In this document: piece by piece, positions 15,892 through 24,101 of the stretch
Position numbering within the stretch: position 1 is the first letter of the stretch
Layout: every line of letters begins with the position of its first letter
Assembly: GCA_002452405.1 (NCBI GenBank)
Contig: DKFP01000008.1
Coordinates: 1-64,000 of the forward strand
Origin: Deferribacteraceae bacterium UBA6793
GTDB lineage: Bacteria; Chrysiogenota; Deferribacteres; Deferribacterales; Geovibrionaceae
Length of the DNA stretch: 64,000 nucleotides
Reading direction: 5' to 3'
Notes under the pieces: generated by a model
What the model was told of the DNA's origin: nothing
The model's input: only the letters and a program-made list of their open reading frames with translations
Database searches by the model: none
Made by a program: the position numbers and the translations under genes

Positions 15892-17433
15892 ATGAACAAA
15901 TATCCTTTCATACGTATCACTCTGATCTTTTTCGCTATACTTTCCTGCTATGAACTTTATCAGGGCTATTCCGGTTTTCGCACCAATGTTTTAAATAAGG
16001 CGAGAGATATTTCCGATGTTAACCGTGCGTTCGGATATTGGGGCGCGAAGGTCGGCACGATATATGCGCCTACCGATAATGTGGTCGTACATGAAAACTA
16101 TGGTCAGGATTCGCAGCAGACAACAACGCAGGGGCAGAGTCTGACAAGGATAAACCCCGCATACATGATGCGCATGTCCTCGAAAGAGCTGAATACGGCA
16201 ACAGGAATAAATTTCCGGCTGATAAGCAACAACCCCATCAATCCCGCCAACACGCCGAAGGGGTGGGAAAAGGACGGGCTTTCTGCTGTTGTCTCAGGTA
16301 AAAAAGAATTTTCCAGACTGGACTATATACACCTGTTCGAAGATATCCGCTTCGAATATATGATCCCCCTGTTTATAAACGAAAGCTGCCTGCGCTGTCA
16401 CGAATACGCCAATTACAAAAAAGGGGATATGCGCGGAGCCATCAGCCTCAGCCTGCCTGTTGCCGAAGAGCACAACAGACAGCTAGGATTCACGCTGCTG
16501 ACAATTCTTGCATACGCAATGGTAACAGCGCTGGTTATACGGCTGATAGTCCTTTCCCGCCGGGAGCTTGAACACACATGGCAGGAAAAACTGAAAAATA
16601 TAGCCGATCTTGAAACTGAAATGGAACGAAGAGAGATGAGCGAGGCGGCTCTTATCCACAAGACACGCAGCTCCTCCATAAGCGAGATACTCCGCATGGT
16701 GGCGCACCACTGGCGGCAGCCTCTGAATAACGTCGGACTTCTGATACAGACCATTCAGGTGGCAAACAGCAGACAGGAAGAGGAAGAAGCCGCACAACAC
16801 GCCATAAAGATTGTTAAAGAGATGAGCGAAACGATAGACCTGTTCACATCCGCCGTTAAGGTTGAAAATAATGTCCGGATGGATGTCAAGGCGATGACTT
16901 TCGATGCTCTTAAACTTTTGCGTCCTGAGTTTGAGGCTGTGGGGATAGAGGTTTACATCGTATGCACCATGGGCGGGGAGAATCGTGAAATCCAGATGAC
17001 CGCAGAGGATAACCTTTTCCACTCCTGCGGACGGGGCAGATTTACCTGCGAGAACGTATGCGGATTCAGCCACGTATATATCGATGGCGAAGAGTCCATG
17101 TTTAAACAGATTTTACTGATAATACTTAAAAATTCATATGACTGCCTCATAGAGAAGCCTGCCGGAGAGGAACGACTCATAACTGTCCGCTTCGTAAGGG
17201 TCGGCGAATATGCCCAGATAGAGATATGCGACAACGGTACTCCGGTCGATGAAGGAGCAAAACTCAGACTTTTCGAGCCGTATTTTTCCACAAAGGGCTG
17301 CGGCGCCGGTAAGGGCATAGGACTTTTCACTGCCCAGAACCTCGCTTCAAACTTCGACGGCGGTGACCTGTTTTTCGACGATACCTACGGCAAATGCTTC
17401 ATATTCCGCTTCCGCCCATGTAGTCACGACTGA
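15892..17433 (+). CDS. Sensor histidine kinase with a periplasmic c-heme domain
   Basis: 513 residues. TM1 at about 5-22, then a periplasmic Tll0287/DUF3365-like domain with one heme c motif, CLRCH, near residue 168, TM2 at about 195-217, a coiled coil, and a kinase core with H-box MVAHHWRQPLNN. The N-box and G-boxes (ICDNGTP, GAGKGIGLF) are present. Between HisKA and the N-box lies a cysteine-rich insertion (CGRGRFTCENVCG). A redox or gas-sensing role is inferred from the heme. No response regulator adjoins. Confidence 0.85.
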   Translation: MNKYPFIRITLIFFAILSCYELYQGYSGFRTNVLNKARDISDVNRAFGYWGAKVGTIYAPTDNVVVHENYGQDSQQTTTQGQSLTRINPAYMMRMSSKELNTATGINFRLISNNPINPANTPKGWEKDGLSAVVSGKKEFSRLDYIHLFEDIRFEYMIPLFINESCLRCHEYANYKKGDMRGAISLSLPVAEEHNRQLGFTLLTILAYAMVTALVIRLIVLSRRELEHTWQEKLKNIADLETEMERREMSEAALIHKTRSSSISEILRMVAHHWRQPLNNVGLLIQTIQVANSRQEEEEAAQHAIKIVKEMSETIDLFTSAVKVENNVRMDVKAMTFDALKLLRPEFEAVGIEVYIVCTMGGENREIQMTAEDNLFHSCGRGRFTCENVCGFSHVYIDGEESMFKQILLIILKNSYDCLIEKPAGEERLITVRFVRVGEYAQIEICDNGTPVDEGAKLRLFEPYFSTKGCGAGKGIGLFTAQNLASNFDGGDLFFDDTYGKCFIFRFRPCSHD

Positions 17434-17448
17434 TCTGAATTTCTGTTA

Positions 17449-17991
17449 TTAATTAGAAGATATGAGCCTGATGAGCTTTGGGTTGTTTGCTATGTCGGAG
17501 TAAAAAGGTGCTTCTTTGATGTCACCTAAAGATGATTTATCTATTTTGACAGCCTGTTCAAGGTATTCTATTCCTAAATCGTATTCGCCAAATTTGCAGT
17601 ATGCTGTGGCTATGTCAAAATAGCCGGCTTTATCATCAGGATTATTATCAATTGCGCGTTTGAAAGCGTTCACAGCTTTGAATTTTTCATTCTTTTCAAG
17701 GAAAGCGTAACCAAGAGAATTGAATCCGTTGTAAATGGAAGGATATATAGTAACAGCCTGTTCTAAAAGGGCTATTTTGCTATCGATTTCTGTGGCATGG
17801 TAACTTGCGATCACTTTTTGAGTGGCGTTTTGAATAAGCGAATTTTCATGGTTGAGTTCTTCTTTTAAGGTGGTGAGTTCTTTTTTAAGTTTGCGTATCT
17901 TACCGTATTCCATATAAGCAAGAGCGCCGAAACCTACTCCTATTATGGTTATGGTAACATTTGCCACAGCCAGAATTTCATTAAGTCCCAC
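17449..17991 (-). CDS. Membrane-anchored TPR protein
   Basis: About 180 residues from a GTG at 17991. I prefer this start because GGAGG (18003-18007) lies upstream and the protein then begins with the membrane segment VANVTITIIGVGFGALAYM; the frame stays open to an ATG at 18105. A coiled coil (about 30-60) is followed by TPR-like helices (about 70-160), e.g. YNGFNSLGYAFLEKNEKFKA and AGYFDIATAYCKFGEYDLGI. It probably scaffolds other proteins at the membrane. It is convergent with the heme kinase (15-bp gap). Confidence 0.7.
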   Translation of the reverse strand: MGLNEILAVANVTITIIGVGFGALAYMEYGKIRKLKKELTTLKEELNHENSLIQNATQKVIASYHATEIDSKIALLEQAVTIYPSIYNGFNSLGYAFLEKNEKFKAVNAFKRAIDNNPDDKAGYFDIATAYCKFGEYDLGIEYLEQAVKIDKSSLGDIKEAPFYSDIANNPKLIRLISSN

Positions 17992-18159
17992 GTTTCTCAC
18001 TGCCTCCGTTTTTTTAAGATAACATGTTTTCGATAGTGTTTCAAATAAAATACGAATACGGTATTTCATTGACATAGCTGATAAAGCAATATTGGTGCCT
18101 GTCAAATGTGGAAAATTTTACCGGAAAAATAGAATTAATAGGTGTAATAAAGAAAAAAA

Positions 18160-18177
18160 GGCGGTCTTTCGACCGCC
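18160..18177 (-). terminator. typA terminator
   Basis: GGCGGTC-TTTC-GACCGCC preceded by a run of seven A on the plus strand, giving a T run on the minus strand just after typA. Confidence 0.8.
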
Positions 18178-18185
18178 GTTATGTG

Positions 18186-20015
18186 TTATTTACCCAGAGC
18201 TTTGCCTCTGGCTGTGTGTCTTTCCTGCTGTGACAATATCTTCTTGCGAAGTCTGATAGATTTGGGAGTGACCTCCACCATCTCGTCGTCGGCGAGGAAA
18301 TGTATCGCCCTTTCAAGGGTCATAGGGGGAACGGGCGTAAGTATTATCGCCTCATCCTTTCCTGATGCCCTCATGTTGGTGAGTTTTTTCTCTTTACAGG
18401 GGTTGGCGTTCAGGTCGTTGTCTTTGTTATATTCGCCAATTATCATCCCTTCGTATACCACGTCGCCGGCAACTATGAACAGTGTGCCTCTGGGTTCGAG
18501 GTGGAAGAGACCGTATGCAACGCCTTTGCCCGCGCGGTCAGCTACTATGGAGCCTGTGAATCTGCTGGGTATATCGCCCCTGTGGGGTTCGTATCCGAGC
18601 AGCAGAGAGTTCATTATACCTGTTCCCTTGGTGTCGGAGAGGAACTCGTCGCGGTAACCGATAAGTCCGCGGCTGGGGATAGAGAACTCTACCCTCGCTC
18701 TTCCTGTTCCGTTGTTTATGAGGTTAATCATCCTTCCCTTACGGATGGAGAGTTTTTCAGTGATAACGCCGACGAATACTTCTTCGCAGTCGATGAAAAG
18801 GTGTTCGATGGGCTCGCAGAGTTCGCCGTCGATTGTTTTGCAGATAACTTCGGGTCTGCCAACGCACACTTCAAATCCTTCACGGCGCATTGTTTCAAGG
18901 AGGATCGCCATCTGGAACTCACCGCGTCCCTTAACGATATAGCTCTCTTTGTCAGGGCTTTCCTCAACTTTTATCGCAACGTTTTTAAGCGTTTCTTTCA
19001 TCAGTCTTTCTTTGATCCTGTTGGATTGAACCAGCTTGCCTTCGCGTCCTGCGAGGGGACCTGTGTTGGGGCTGAACTTCATTGAAACAGTGGGTTCGTC
19101 CACTGTGATTCTGGGCAGTGCCTTGGGTGATTCCTTGGTACAGATTGTATCGCCGATGGAGATGTCCTCCAGACCGGAAAGGACTATTATTTCGCCGGGT
19201 TCGGCAAGGTCAACCTCTTTTGTGCCGAGACCTTCGTATATCTGGAGTTTGCTGACGCGCAACGGCGCTGTATTGTCCGCACCTATGCGTACGAGGGTTT
19301 CGTTGGCTTTTGCTGACCCGTTTATAACTTTGCCCACAGCCAGTCTGCCGAGATAGTCGGAGTAGCCGAGATCGCTCACCAGCATCTGGAAAGGTTCCTC
19401 GTCGTCATACATGGGTGCGGGTATTTCGTTAACGATAGCTTCGAAGAGGGGTTTCATGTCTGTTCCGCGCTCTTCCAGAGTTTTCTGGCAGATGCCTTCT
19501 CGTCCGATTGCGTAGTAAACAGGGAACTCTATCTGTTCGTCGTCGGCGCCAAGGTCTATGAAAAGGTCGTAGACCTCATTGAGAACCTCACCGGGTCTGG
19601 CATCCTGACGGTCAATCTTGTTGACAACCACAATAATTTTAAGTCCGGCTTCGAATGCCTTGCCAAGTACGAAGCGTGTCTGGGGCAGGGGACCTTCGGA
19701 CGCATCCACAAGGAGTATCGCGCCGTCAACCATGGAGAGCGCACGCTCAACCTCACCGCCGAAATCGGCGTGACCGGGTGTGTCGAGGATGTTTATCTTG
19801 ACGTCGCCCCAGCGTACCGCACAGTTTTTCGCGGAGATGGTGATTCCTCTCTCTCTTTCAAGATCCATGCTGTCCATAAGCCTGTCTTCGACCTGCTGTT
19901 CCTCACGGAAGAGACCGCTCTGTTTGAAGAGTGTGTCAACCAGAGTGGTTTTTCCGTGGTCAACGTGAGCTATGATAGCTATATTCCTGAGTTTCTCGTT
20001 TTTTTGTTTTGCCAT
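18186..20015 (-). CDS. typA: Ribosome-associated GTPase TypA/BipA
   Basis: 609 residues, full length. G1 AHVDHGKTTL, the switch region RGITI and G3 DTPGHADFGGE are at the N terminus, and NKIDRQDARP gives G4. EF-G-like domains II, III and V follow, and the BipA-specific C terminus ends in a basic tail. It acts on the ribosome in stress and large-subunit assembly. It stands alone between a kinase gene and the TPR gene. Confidence 0.95.
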   Translation of the reverse strand: MAKQKNEKLRNIAIIAHVDHGKTTLVDTLFKQSGLFREEQQVEDRLMDSMDLERERGITISAKNCAVRWGDVKINILDTPGHADFGGEVERALSMVDGAILLVDASEGPLPQTRFVLGKAFEAGLKIIVVVNKIDRQDARPGEVLNEVYDLFIDLGADDEQIEFPVYYAIGREGICQKTLEERGTDMKPLFEAIVNEIPAPMYDDEEPFQMLVSDLGYSDYLGRLAVGKVINGSAKANETLVRIGADNTAPLRVSKLQIYEGLGTKEVDLAEPGEIIVLSGLEDISIGDTICTKESPKALPRITVDEPTVSMKFSPNTGPLAGREGKLVQSNRIKERLMKETLKNVAIKVEESPDKESYIVKGRGEFQMAILLETMRREGFEVCVGRPEVICKTIDGELCEPIEHLFIDCEEVFVGVITEKLSIRKGRMINLINNGTGRARVEFSIPSRGLIGYRDEFLSDTKGTGIMNSLLLGYEPHRGDIPSRFTGSIVADRAGKGVAYGLFHLEPRGTLFIVAGDVVYEGMIIGEYNKDNDLNANPCKEKKLTNMRASGKDEAIILTPVPPMTLERAIHFLADDEMVEVTPKSIRLRKKILSQQERHTARGKALGK

Positions 20016-20099
20016 TTTACACCTGAAAAAATTTGAACCCGCCAGTATTCAACAGATTTGAAAATAAAGAAAGGCTTTTCTGACTGTTTGACCGAAAAA

Positions 20100-21920
20100 T
20101 TACACGCAGGAGGCATTTTTGTTGAGAACTATCTCCATGGTGACACCCCGACCGTTGTTTTTTGCAGTGATTGTGCCGCACATATATTTTTCGATTACCG
20201 TTTTTGCCATATAAAGCCCGATGCCTGTTCCTTTGCCCGCTTCTTTGGTTGTGAAGAATGGGTTGAATATTTTGTCGATAACGTCGTCCTGTATACCTGT
20301 GCCGTTGTCGGTAACGGTGATCTTTATTATGTCGCCGTCAACTAAGATGGTCACAGTGATTAGCCCGTCTTTTGCTCCGTTTTCCTCTGTATATCTCGTG
20401 CGGATAGCGTCAACTGAGTTGTAGATGATGTTCAGCAGAGTCTGCTTAAACTCATTCAGAAAGCCTGTTATGCGGGTATTTCCGTATTCACATTCAGGCA
20501 TACGCTCAAGAAAAACGCAGTCGAACTCTTTCTGCGGACATTTGCAGCTGACCATCAGTCTGATATGCTGTGTGGACAGAGTTGCGCTTAATATATCGCC
20601 TATCTCACGGAGTATATTGATTATTTCAAAGTTCTCCTTCTCGACGCTGGGTTCGAAGAAGGTTCTGTATTTGTCGATGGATTCGGAGAGTTTGTTCAGG
20701 AGACTCATGTTTTTCTTTTCAAACTCTTCGATATACTGGATGTTCAGCTCGCCGCTCTTGTATGCGTCGGAAAGATCCTGCACATAGAGTCCTACGGCGT
20801 TTATGGGTTGCCGCCAGTGGTGGGCAAGGGCGGAGAGCATCAGTCCCATGTCCGCAACCTTCTGCTGCTGATTGATTATCTGGTCTTTCATGCGGCAGTT
20901 TTCAACTTCTTTTCGAACCCGTTCCTCAAGTCCGGTATTGATCAGTTTCAGCTCTTTCAGAACCTTTTCATGCTCAGTTTCAAGCTCGGCGATGGACTCT
21001 ATGAACCCTTTACGGGCAACGTAAATTATAAGCAGAAGTCCCGCGGCGCAGATTATGAGCACGTTTACGAAGTGGCTCTGCATCCATTCCTGCATTCCGC
21101 CGGATTTTATGAGGAAGATGAAATTTCCTATGTTTTTGCCGGAATAGTCGTATAGGTTGAAACCTTTAATAATTTCATAGTTCCCGTCCGGTGTGCTTGC
21201 GGTCAGGTTCAGTTTGTCACCGTTCAGTATATTGCTGAGTGGCGCGCTGCTGTTGTTGAAATAGACTGTCTGTTTTTTGTTCTCATTTTTAATGTTAAGC
21301 AGACTTGCAACGTCACTGTTTACGGTGATGATGCTTTTTATGTTGGATATGCCGGCTATGCGGTTTGCGATAAAGTTCAGGTCTACGCCCACTTCGATAA
21401 CGCCTATCATTTTACCGTCACGTTTTATCGGCACCATAAAGCGCTGCCCTGCAACTTTTTTGCATACCTCCAACCCGGAAAGCGGTTTGCCGGTTTTAAG
21501 AACCGTACGCAGCATAGGTCGATAGGCTGCACTGCTGTCGCCGTATACATCAGGCATAAGCGTCCTCAGAAAAACTTTTCCGTCCGCTGTATGAAAAGTC
21601 AGAACGACTGTGGAGCCGGGAAAGGATTTTTCAAGCAGAACAACATATGGTTTAAGCTGTTTATTCAGCAAGTCCCTGTTTCCGGAGGCATATGCATCGG
21701 TGACATGATGGTCGTTGTCGATAAGGTTTGCATAGGCTTTCAGAATCGCAGTGGTACGTTTGGGAATGTTCTCATAAAACTTTGTTACAACAGAGATATG
21801 TTCTTGACGGAGAATTTCGAGGTGTTTGTAATAACGATACCATTCATCAAACAGGTAGCACCCTGTGATGATAACCATGATAGCTGCAAGCATATAGATG
21901 GTTCTGGCTTTAACCTTCAA
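20100..21920 (-). CDS. Sensor histidine kinase with periplasmic Cache-like domain
   Basis: 606 residues. TM1 at about 8-25, a large periplasmic domain to about 275 with a Cache-like block (GKMIGVIEVGVDLNF), TM2 at about 283-303, a coiled coil, then a kinase core with H-box LSALAHHWRQPINAVGLYVQ. Like the kinase at 15892, it carries a cysteine-rich insertion before the N-box (CKCPQKEFDC and a further C). G-boxes TDNGTGI and GKGTGIGLYM are intact. No regulator adjoins; typA lies downstream. Confidence 0.87.
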   Translation of the reverse strand: MKVKARTIYMLAAIMVIITGCYLFDEWYRYYKHLEILRQEHISVVTKFYENIPKRTTAILKAYANLIDNDHHVTDAYASGNRDLLNKQLKPYVVLLEKSFPGSTVVLTFHTADGKVFLRTLMPDVYGDSSAAYRPMLRTVLKTGKPLSGLEVCKKVAGQRFMVPIKRDGKMIGVIEVGVDLNFIANRIAGISNIKSIITVNSDVASLLNIKNENKKQTVYFNNSSAPLSNILNGDKLNLTASTPDGNYEIIKGFNLYDYSGKNIGNFIFLIKSGGMQEWMQSHFVNVLIICAAGLLLIIYVARKGFIESIAELETEHEKVLKELKLINTGLEERVRKEVENCRMKDQIINQQQKVADMGLMLSALAHHWRQPINAVGLYVQDLSDAYKSGELNIQYIEEFEKKNMSLLNKLSESIDKYRTFFEPSVEKENFEIINILREIGDILSATLSTQHIRLMVSCKCPQKEFDCVFLERMPECEYGNTRITGFLNEFKQTLLNIIYNSVDAIRTRYTEENGAKDGLITVTILVDGDIIKITVTDNGTGIQDDVIDKIFNPFFTTKEAGKGTGIGLYMAKTVIEKYMCGTITAKNNGRGVTMEIVLNKNASCV

Positions 21921-21993
21921 AGCATACTCCGTTCATTTCGGCATATGCTCAAGTATACTACAAAATGACTATATAAACCACAAATTAATATAT

Positions 21994-22086
21994 AAAAAAA
22001 AGCGGGGCGGAGGACAGAACACTCCTCCGAGGTACAAAGAAGATTAATCTTTTGTGGGGGTGACAGACCTTCTTTGTACGCCCCGC
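21994..22086 (-). ncRNA. Three-way-junction RNA or structured terminator downstream of the nifB unit
   Basis: On the minus strand a GC-rich closing stem (22080-22086 with 22002-22008) encloses two hairpins, an 11-bp perfect stem (22069-22079 with 22032-22042) and a 6-bp stem (22023-22028 with 22009-22014). Eight T follow (A run 21994-22001). It would end transcription from nifB. Its elaborate fold is more than a terminator needs, so it may be a stable small RNA. Confidence 0.5.
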
Positions 22087-22105
22087 AAACATTGCATTTT
22101 TATAA

Positions 22106-22190
22106 TGAGATCGCGTCGTCGCGAATCTTCTCGCGAAGACAAAAAACGTCTCTGCGAGGAAGCCTTCAGGCTGACGCGGCAGTCTATTAT
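22106..22190. repeat. Dispersed repeat, short variant (copy C)
   Basis: GAGATCGCGTCGTCGCGA, CTCGCGAAGAC, GTCTCTGCGAGGA and GCGGCAGTCT recur in the order seen in the other copies, but the long central block is missing. Confidence 0.6.
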
Positions 22191-22468
22191 TTATTCAGTA
22201 TCTTACGCATCATATAGTTGATGTCGCGGAAGACCATAACGTCTTTTCCGTTCATAAGGCAGTAAATTGGTCTGCCCACTTCTGCGCCTGAAAGTTTTGC
22301 ATCCTTCACAGGCAGAAGAAGGGAGACAAGTCTCTGACCGGAGCGTATCACCATGCTGGCGGTTACGTGTCCTATGTCGAGATCTTCAACATAGCCTTTT
22401 ATAAGTTTGTACCCGTCTTTTTTAAGCAGTGCGGATACGTCTGCTCTGTTGGTTAGTTCTGATTGCAT
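22187..22468 (-). CDS. Small nifB-linked protein, TOBE/molbindin-like
   Basis: 93 residues, 20 bp downstream of nifB and so in its transcript. Residues 20-85 have the pattern of a Mop/TOBE domain: LIKGYVEDLDIGHVTASMVI (glycine, then alternating hydrophobics), then VSLLLPVKDAKLSGAEVGR and PIYCLMNGKDVMVF. Molbindins bind molybdate or tungstate. A molybdate storage or sensing role for cofactor assembly is inferred. The match was judged by eye and could be wrong; otherwise it is a hypothetical protein. Confidence 0.55.
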   Translation of the reverse strand: MQSELTNRADVSALLKKDGYKLIKGYVEDLDIGHVTASMVIRSGQRLVSLLLPVKDAKLSGAEVGRPIYCLMNGKDVMVFRDINYMMRKILNK

Positions 22469-22488
22469 AATAATAGTACCCCCTGCCG

Positions 22489-23841
22489 TTATGCAGTTTT
22501 AGATTCGGGTATTTCGGCGAGCAGTCTGCTTCCCGCTTCCCATGCCGCTTCTTCGATGCCCTTGTATGCCTGCCGTGTGTCCACGCGGATACCTTTGCGC
22601 TTCATATCGTCATAGGCGTTTTTGCCTGCAACAGTGCATATCATTACGTTGCAGTCATTTATAAGATTTGCGACGTTTTTAAGGTGTCCGGAGAGTTTGA
22701 TGCACGCCTGTGAGTTGTCATAGTCCAGAGTGCGTATCTCACGAAGGTGTGCTCCCCAGCCGGATACTTCGTATACATAGAAGTTTCTTGCATTTTTAAA
22801 TGAGATATCCGCCATGCGGTGATTATCCGTTGCGACAGCAACGAGAACCATTCTGCCACGGTCGTAGGTTCTCACCTTCCACTCGCTGTGGAACTGCTCT
22901 GAAAAGCTGTGTCTTCTGTTGCTGATGACCTGCTGTTTGAGCATGGATGCGGCAGCTTTAACATCTTCGGTGACATTGTTGAAATCCCAGTCCTGACCGA
23001 GTTTACCGATTGCGTCTGCACGGCACTGGCGGCAGTGCTGCATAACTGAATCGAACCCGCCCATGATTTCCGCGCACTGGAAGCGTACTTTGCCGATAAG
23101 CTCCGGCGTGGGTTCGGGCACCCCGTCGTTGGCGAATTTTGTTCCGTATTCCGGTTTGCTCATCAGAGGGATAATGTTGTGGATGAAAACGCCCAGTTCT
23201 TTTATCTTTCTGGCAACTTCACCGATGTGGGCGTCGTTTATGCCTGGGATAAGAACTGTGTTGATTTTGACGAGTATGCCGCGGTCAACAAGTCCTTTGA
23301 TTCCCTCTATCTGGCGTTCCATAAGAATGCGGGCGGCCTCGACACCGTGATACGTCTTGTCTTTGTAGTGTATCCAGCTGTAGATCTTCTGACCGATTTC
23401 GGGGTCAACTGCATTCATGGTTACTGTGACGTGTCCTATTTTAAGCTCTGCAATGTCGTCCAGATGGTCGGGCAGCGCCAGACCGTTTGTGCTTATGCAG
23501 GGGATGAGTTCTTTATCATATGTTTTAAGGAGTTTGAGGGTTTCGAAAGTCGCTTCGGGGTTCGCCAGCGCGTCGCCGGGTCCTGCTATGCCAACCACGG
23601 AGAGATTTTCGATTGAATGTTTCACCATTATGACCTTTTCAAGAGCGTGTTCGGGGGTCAGTATGCTGCTGGTCACGCCGGGTCTTGACTCGTTCGAACA
23701 GTCGTATTTCCTGTTGCAGTAGTTGCACTGTATGTTGCAGGCAGGCGCAACAGGAAGGTGTATCCTTGCGAATTTATTATGGGCGTCTTTGCAGTAGCAT
23801 GGGTGCTTATCGATTTTTGCCTTAACTGCGTCTCTATCCAT
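22489..23841 (-). CDS. nifB: FeMo-cofactor biosynthesis radical SAM protein NifB
   Basis: NifB fuses two 4Fe-4S clusters and inserts carbide to give NifB-co. The radical SAM motif is CNIQCNYCNRKYDC (CxxxCxxC at about residues 35-42), with GIAGPGDALANP as the glycine-rich SAM motif. Further cluster ligands lie in HCRQCRADAIGKLG (about 280). A C-terminal NifX-like domain (about 335-445, VAVATDNHRMADISF) is fused. Length 450 is usual for the two-domain form. GAGGTG precedes the ATG, and a perfect -24/-12 promoter lies 25-40 bp upstream. Confidence 0.97.
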   Translation of the reverse strand: MDRDAVKAKIDKHPCYCKDAHNKFARIHLPVAPACNIQCNYCNRKYDCSNESRPGVTSSILTPEHALEKVIMVKHSIENLSVVGIAGPGDALANPEATFETLKLLKTYDKELIPCISTNGLALPDHLDDIAELKIGHVTVTMNAVDPEIGQKIYSWIHYKDKTYHGVEAARILMERQIEGIKGLVDRGILVKINTVLIPGINDAHIGEVARKIKELGVFIHNIIPLMSKPEYGTKFANDGVPEPTPELIGKVRFQCAEIMGGFDSVMQHCRQCRADAIGKLGQDWDFNNVTEDVKAAASMLKQQVISNRRHSFSEQFHSEWKVRTYDRGRMVLVAVATDNHRMADISFKNARNFYVYEVSGWGAHLREIRTLDYDNSQACIKLSGHLKNVANLINDCNVMICTVAGKNAYDDMKRKGIRVDTRQAYKGIEEAAWEAGSRLLAEIPESKTA

Positions 23842-23865
23842 TTGTCACCTCACACTGTGGATGGA

Positions 23866-23881
23866 AGCAACTGGCGTGCCA
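23866..23881 (-). promoter_or_regulatory. Sigma-54 promoter of nifB
   Basis: Read on the minus strand: TGGCACG-CCAG-TTGCT, a full match to the -24/-12 consensus. The predicted leader is only about 15 nt. Confidence 0.88.
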
Positions 23882-23922
23882 AGAAATAATAAATATTGGG
23901 CATAGTCATTCTTCTTCTTATT

Positions 23923-24006
23923 CCCTCCTTTGACAAAGGAGGGTTGGGGTGGATTTTATTAATAATAAATGTAAATCTCCCCTGCCCCCTCTTTGATAAA
24001 GAGGGG
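23923..24006. repeat. Paired palindromic repeat between nifB and nifV
   Basis: Two 21-bp palindromes, CCCTCCTTTG-A-CAAAGGAGGG (23923-23943) and CCCCTCTTT-GAT-AAAGAGGGG (23986-24006), flank the GGGTTGGGGTGGATTT arm and its complement, forming one large inverted repeat. A single arm recurs at 63251-63286. Such sequences are common genome-wide repeats in many bacteria. Confidence 0.7.
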
Positions 24007-24061
24007 AGGTGGTTTATTTATATCTGGTCATTTCTTGTGCAATCGTCTGTTTTTTAATCAT

Positions 24062-24077
24062 TGGCACACCTTTTGCA
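24062..24077 (+). promoter_or_regulatory. Sigma-54 promoter of nifV
   Basis: TGGCAC-ACCTT-TTGCA is a perfect -24/-12 match about 25 bp before the start codon. No TGT-N10-ACA site was found between this and the nifB promoter. Confidence 0.88.
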
Positions 24078-24101
24078 AGATAAACCGCAAGGGAGGCAAC
24101 C

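Noticed and set aside
23923..24006. Bidirectional terminator between nifB and nifV
   Set aside because: The two genes diverge, so nothing needs terminating there, and the same arm recurs at 63251 as a dispersed repeat.
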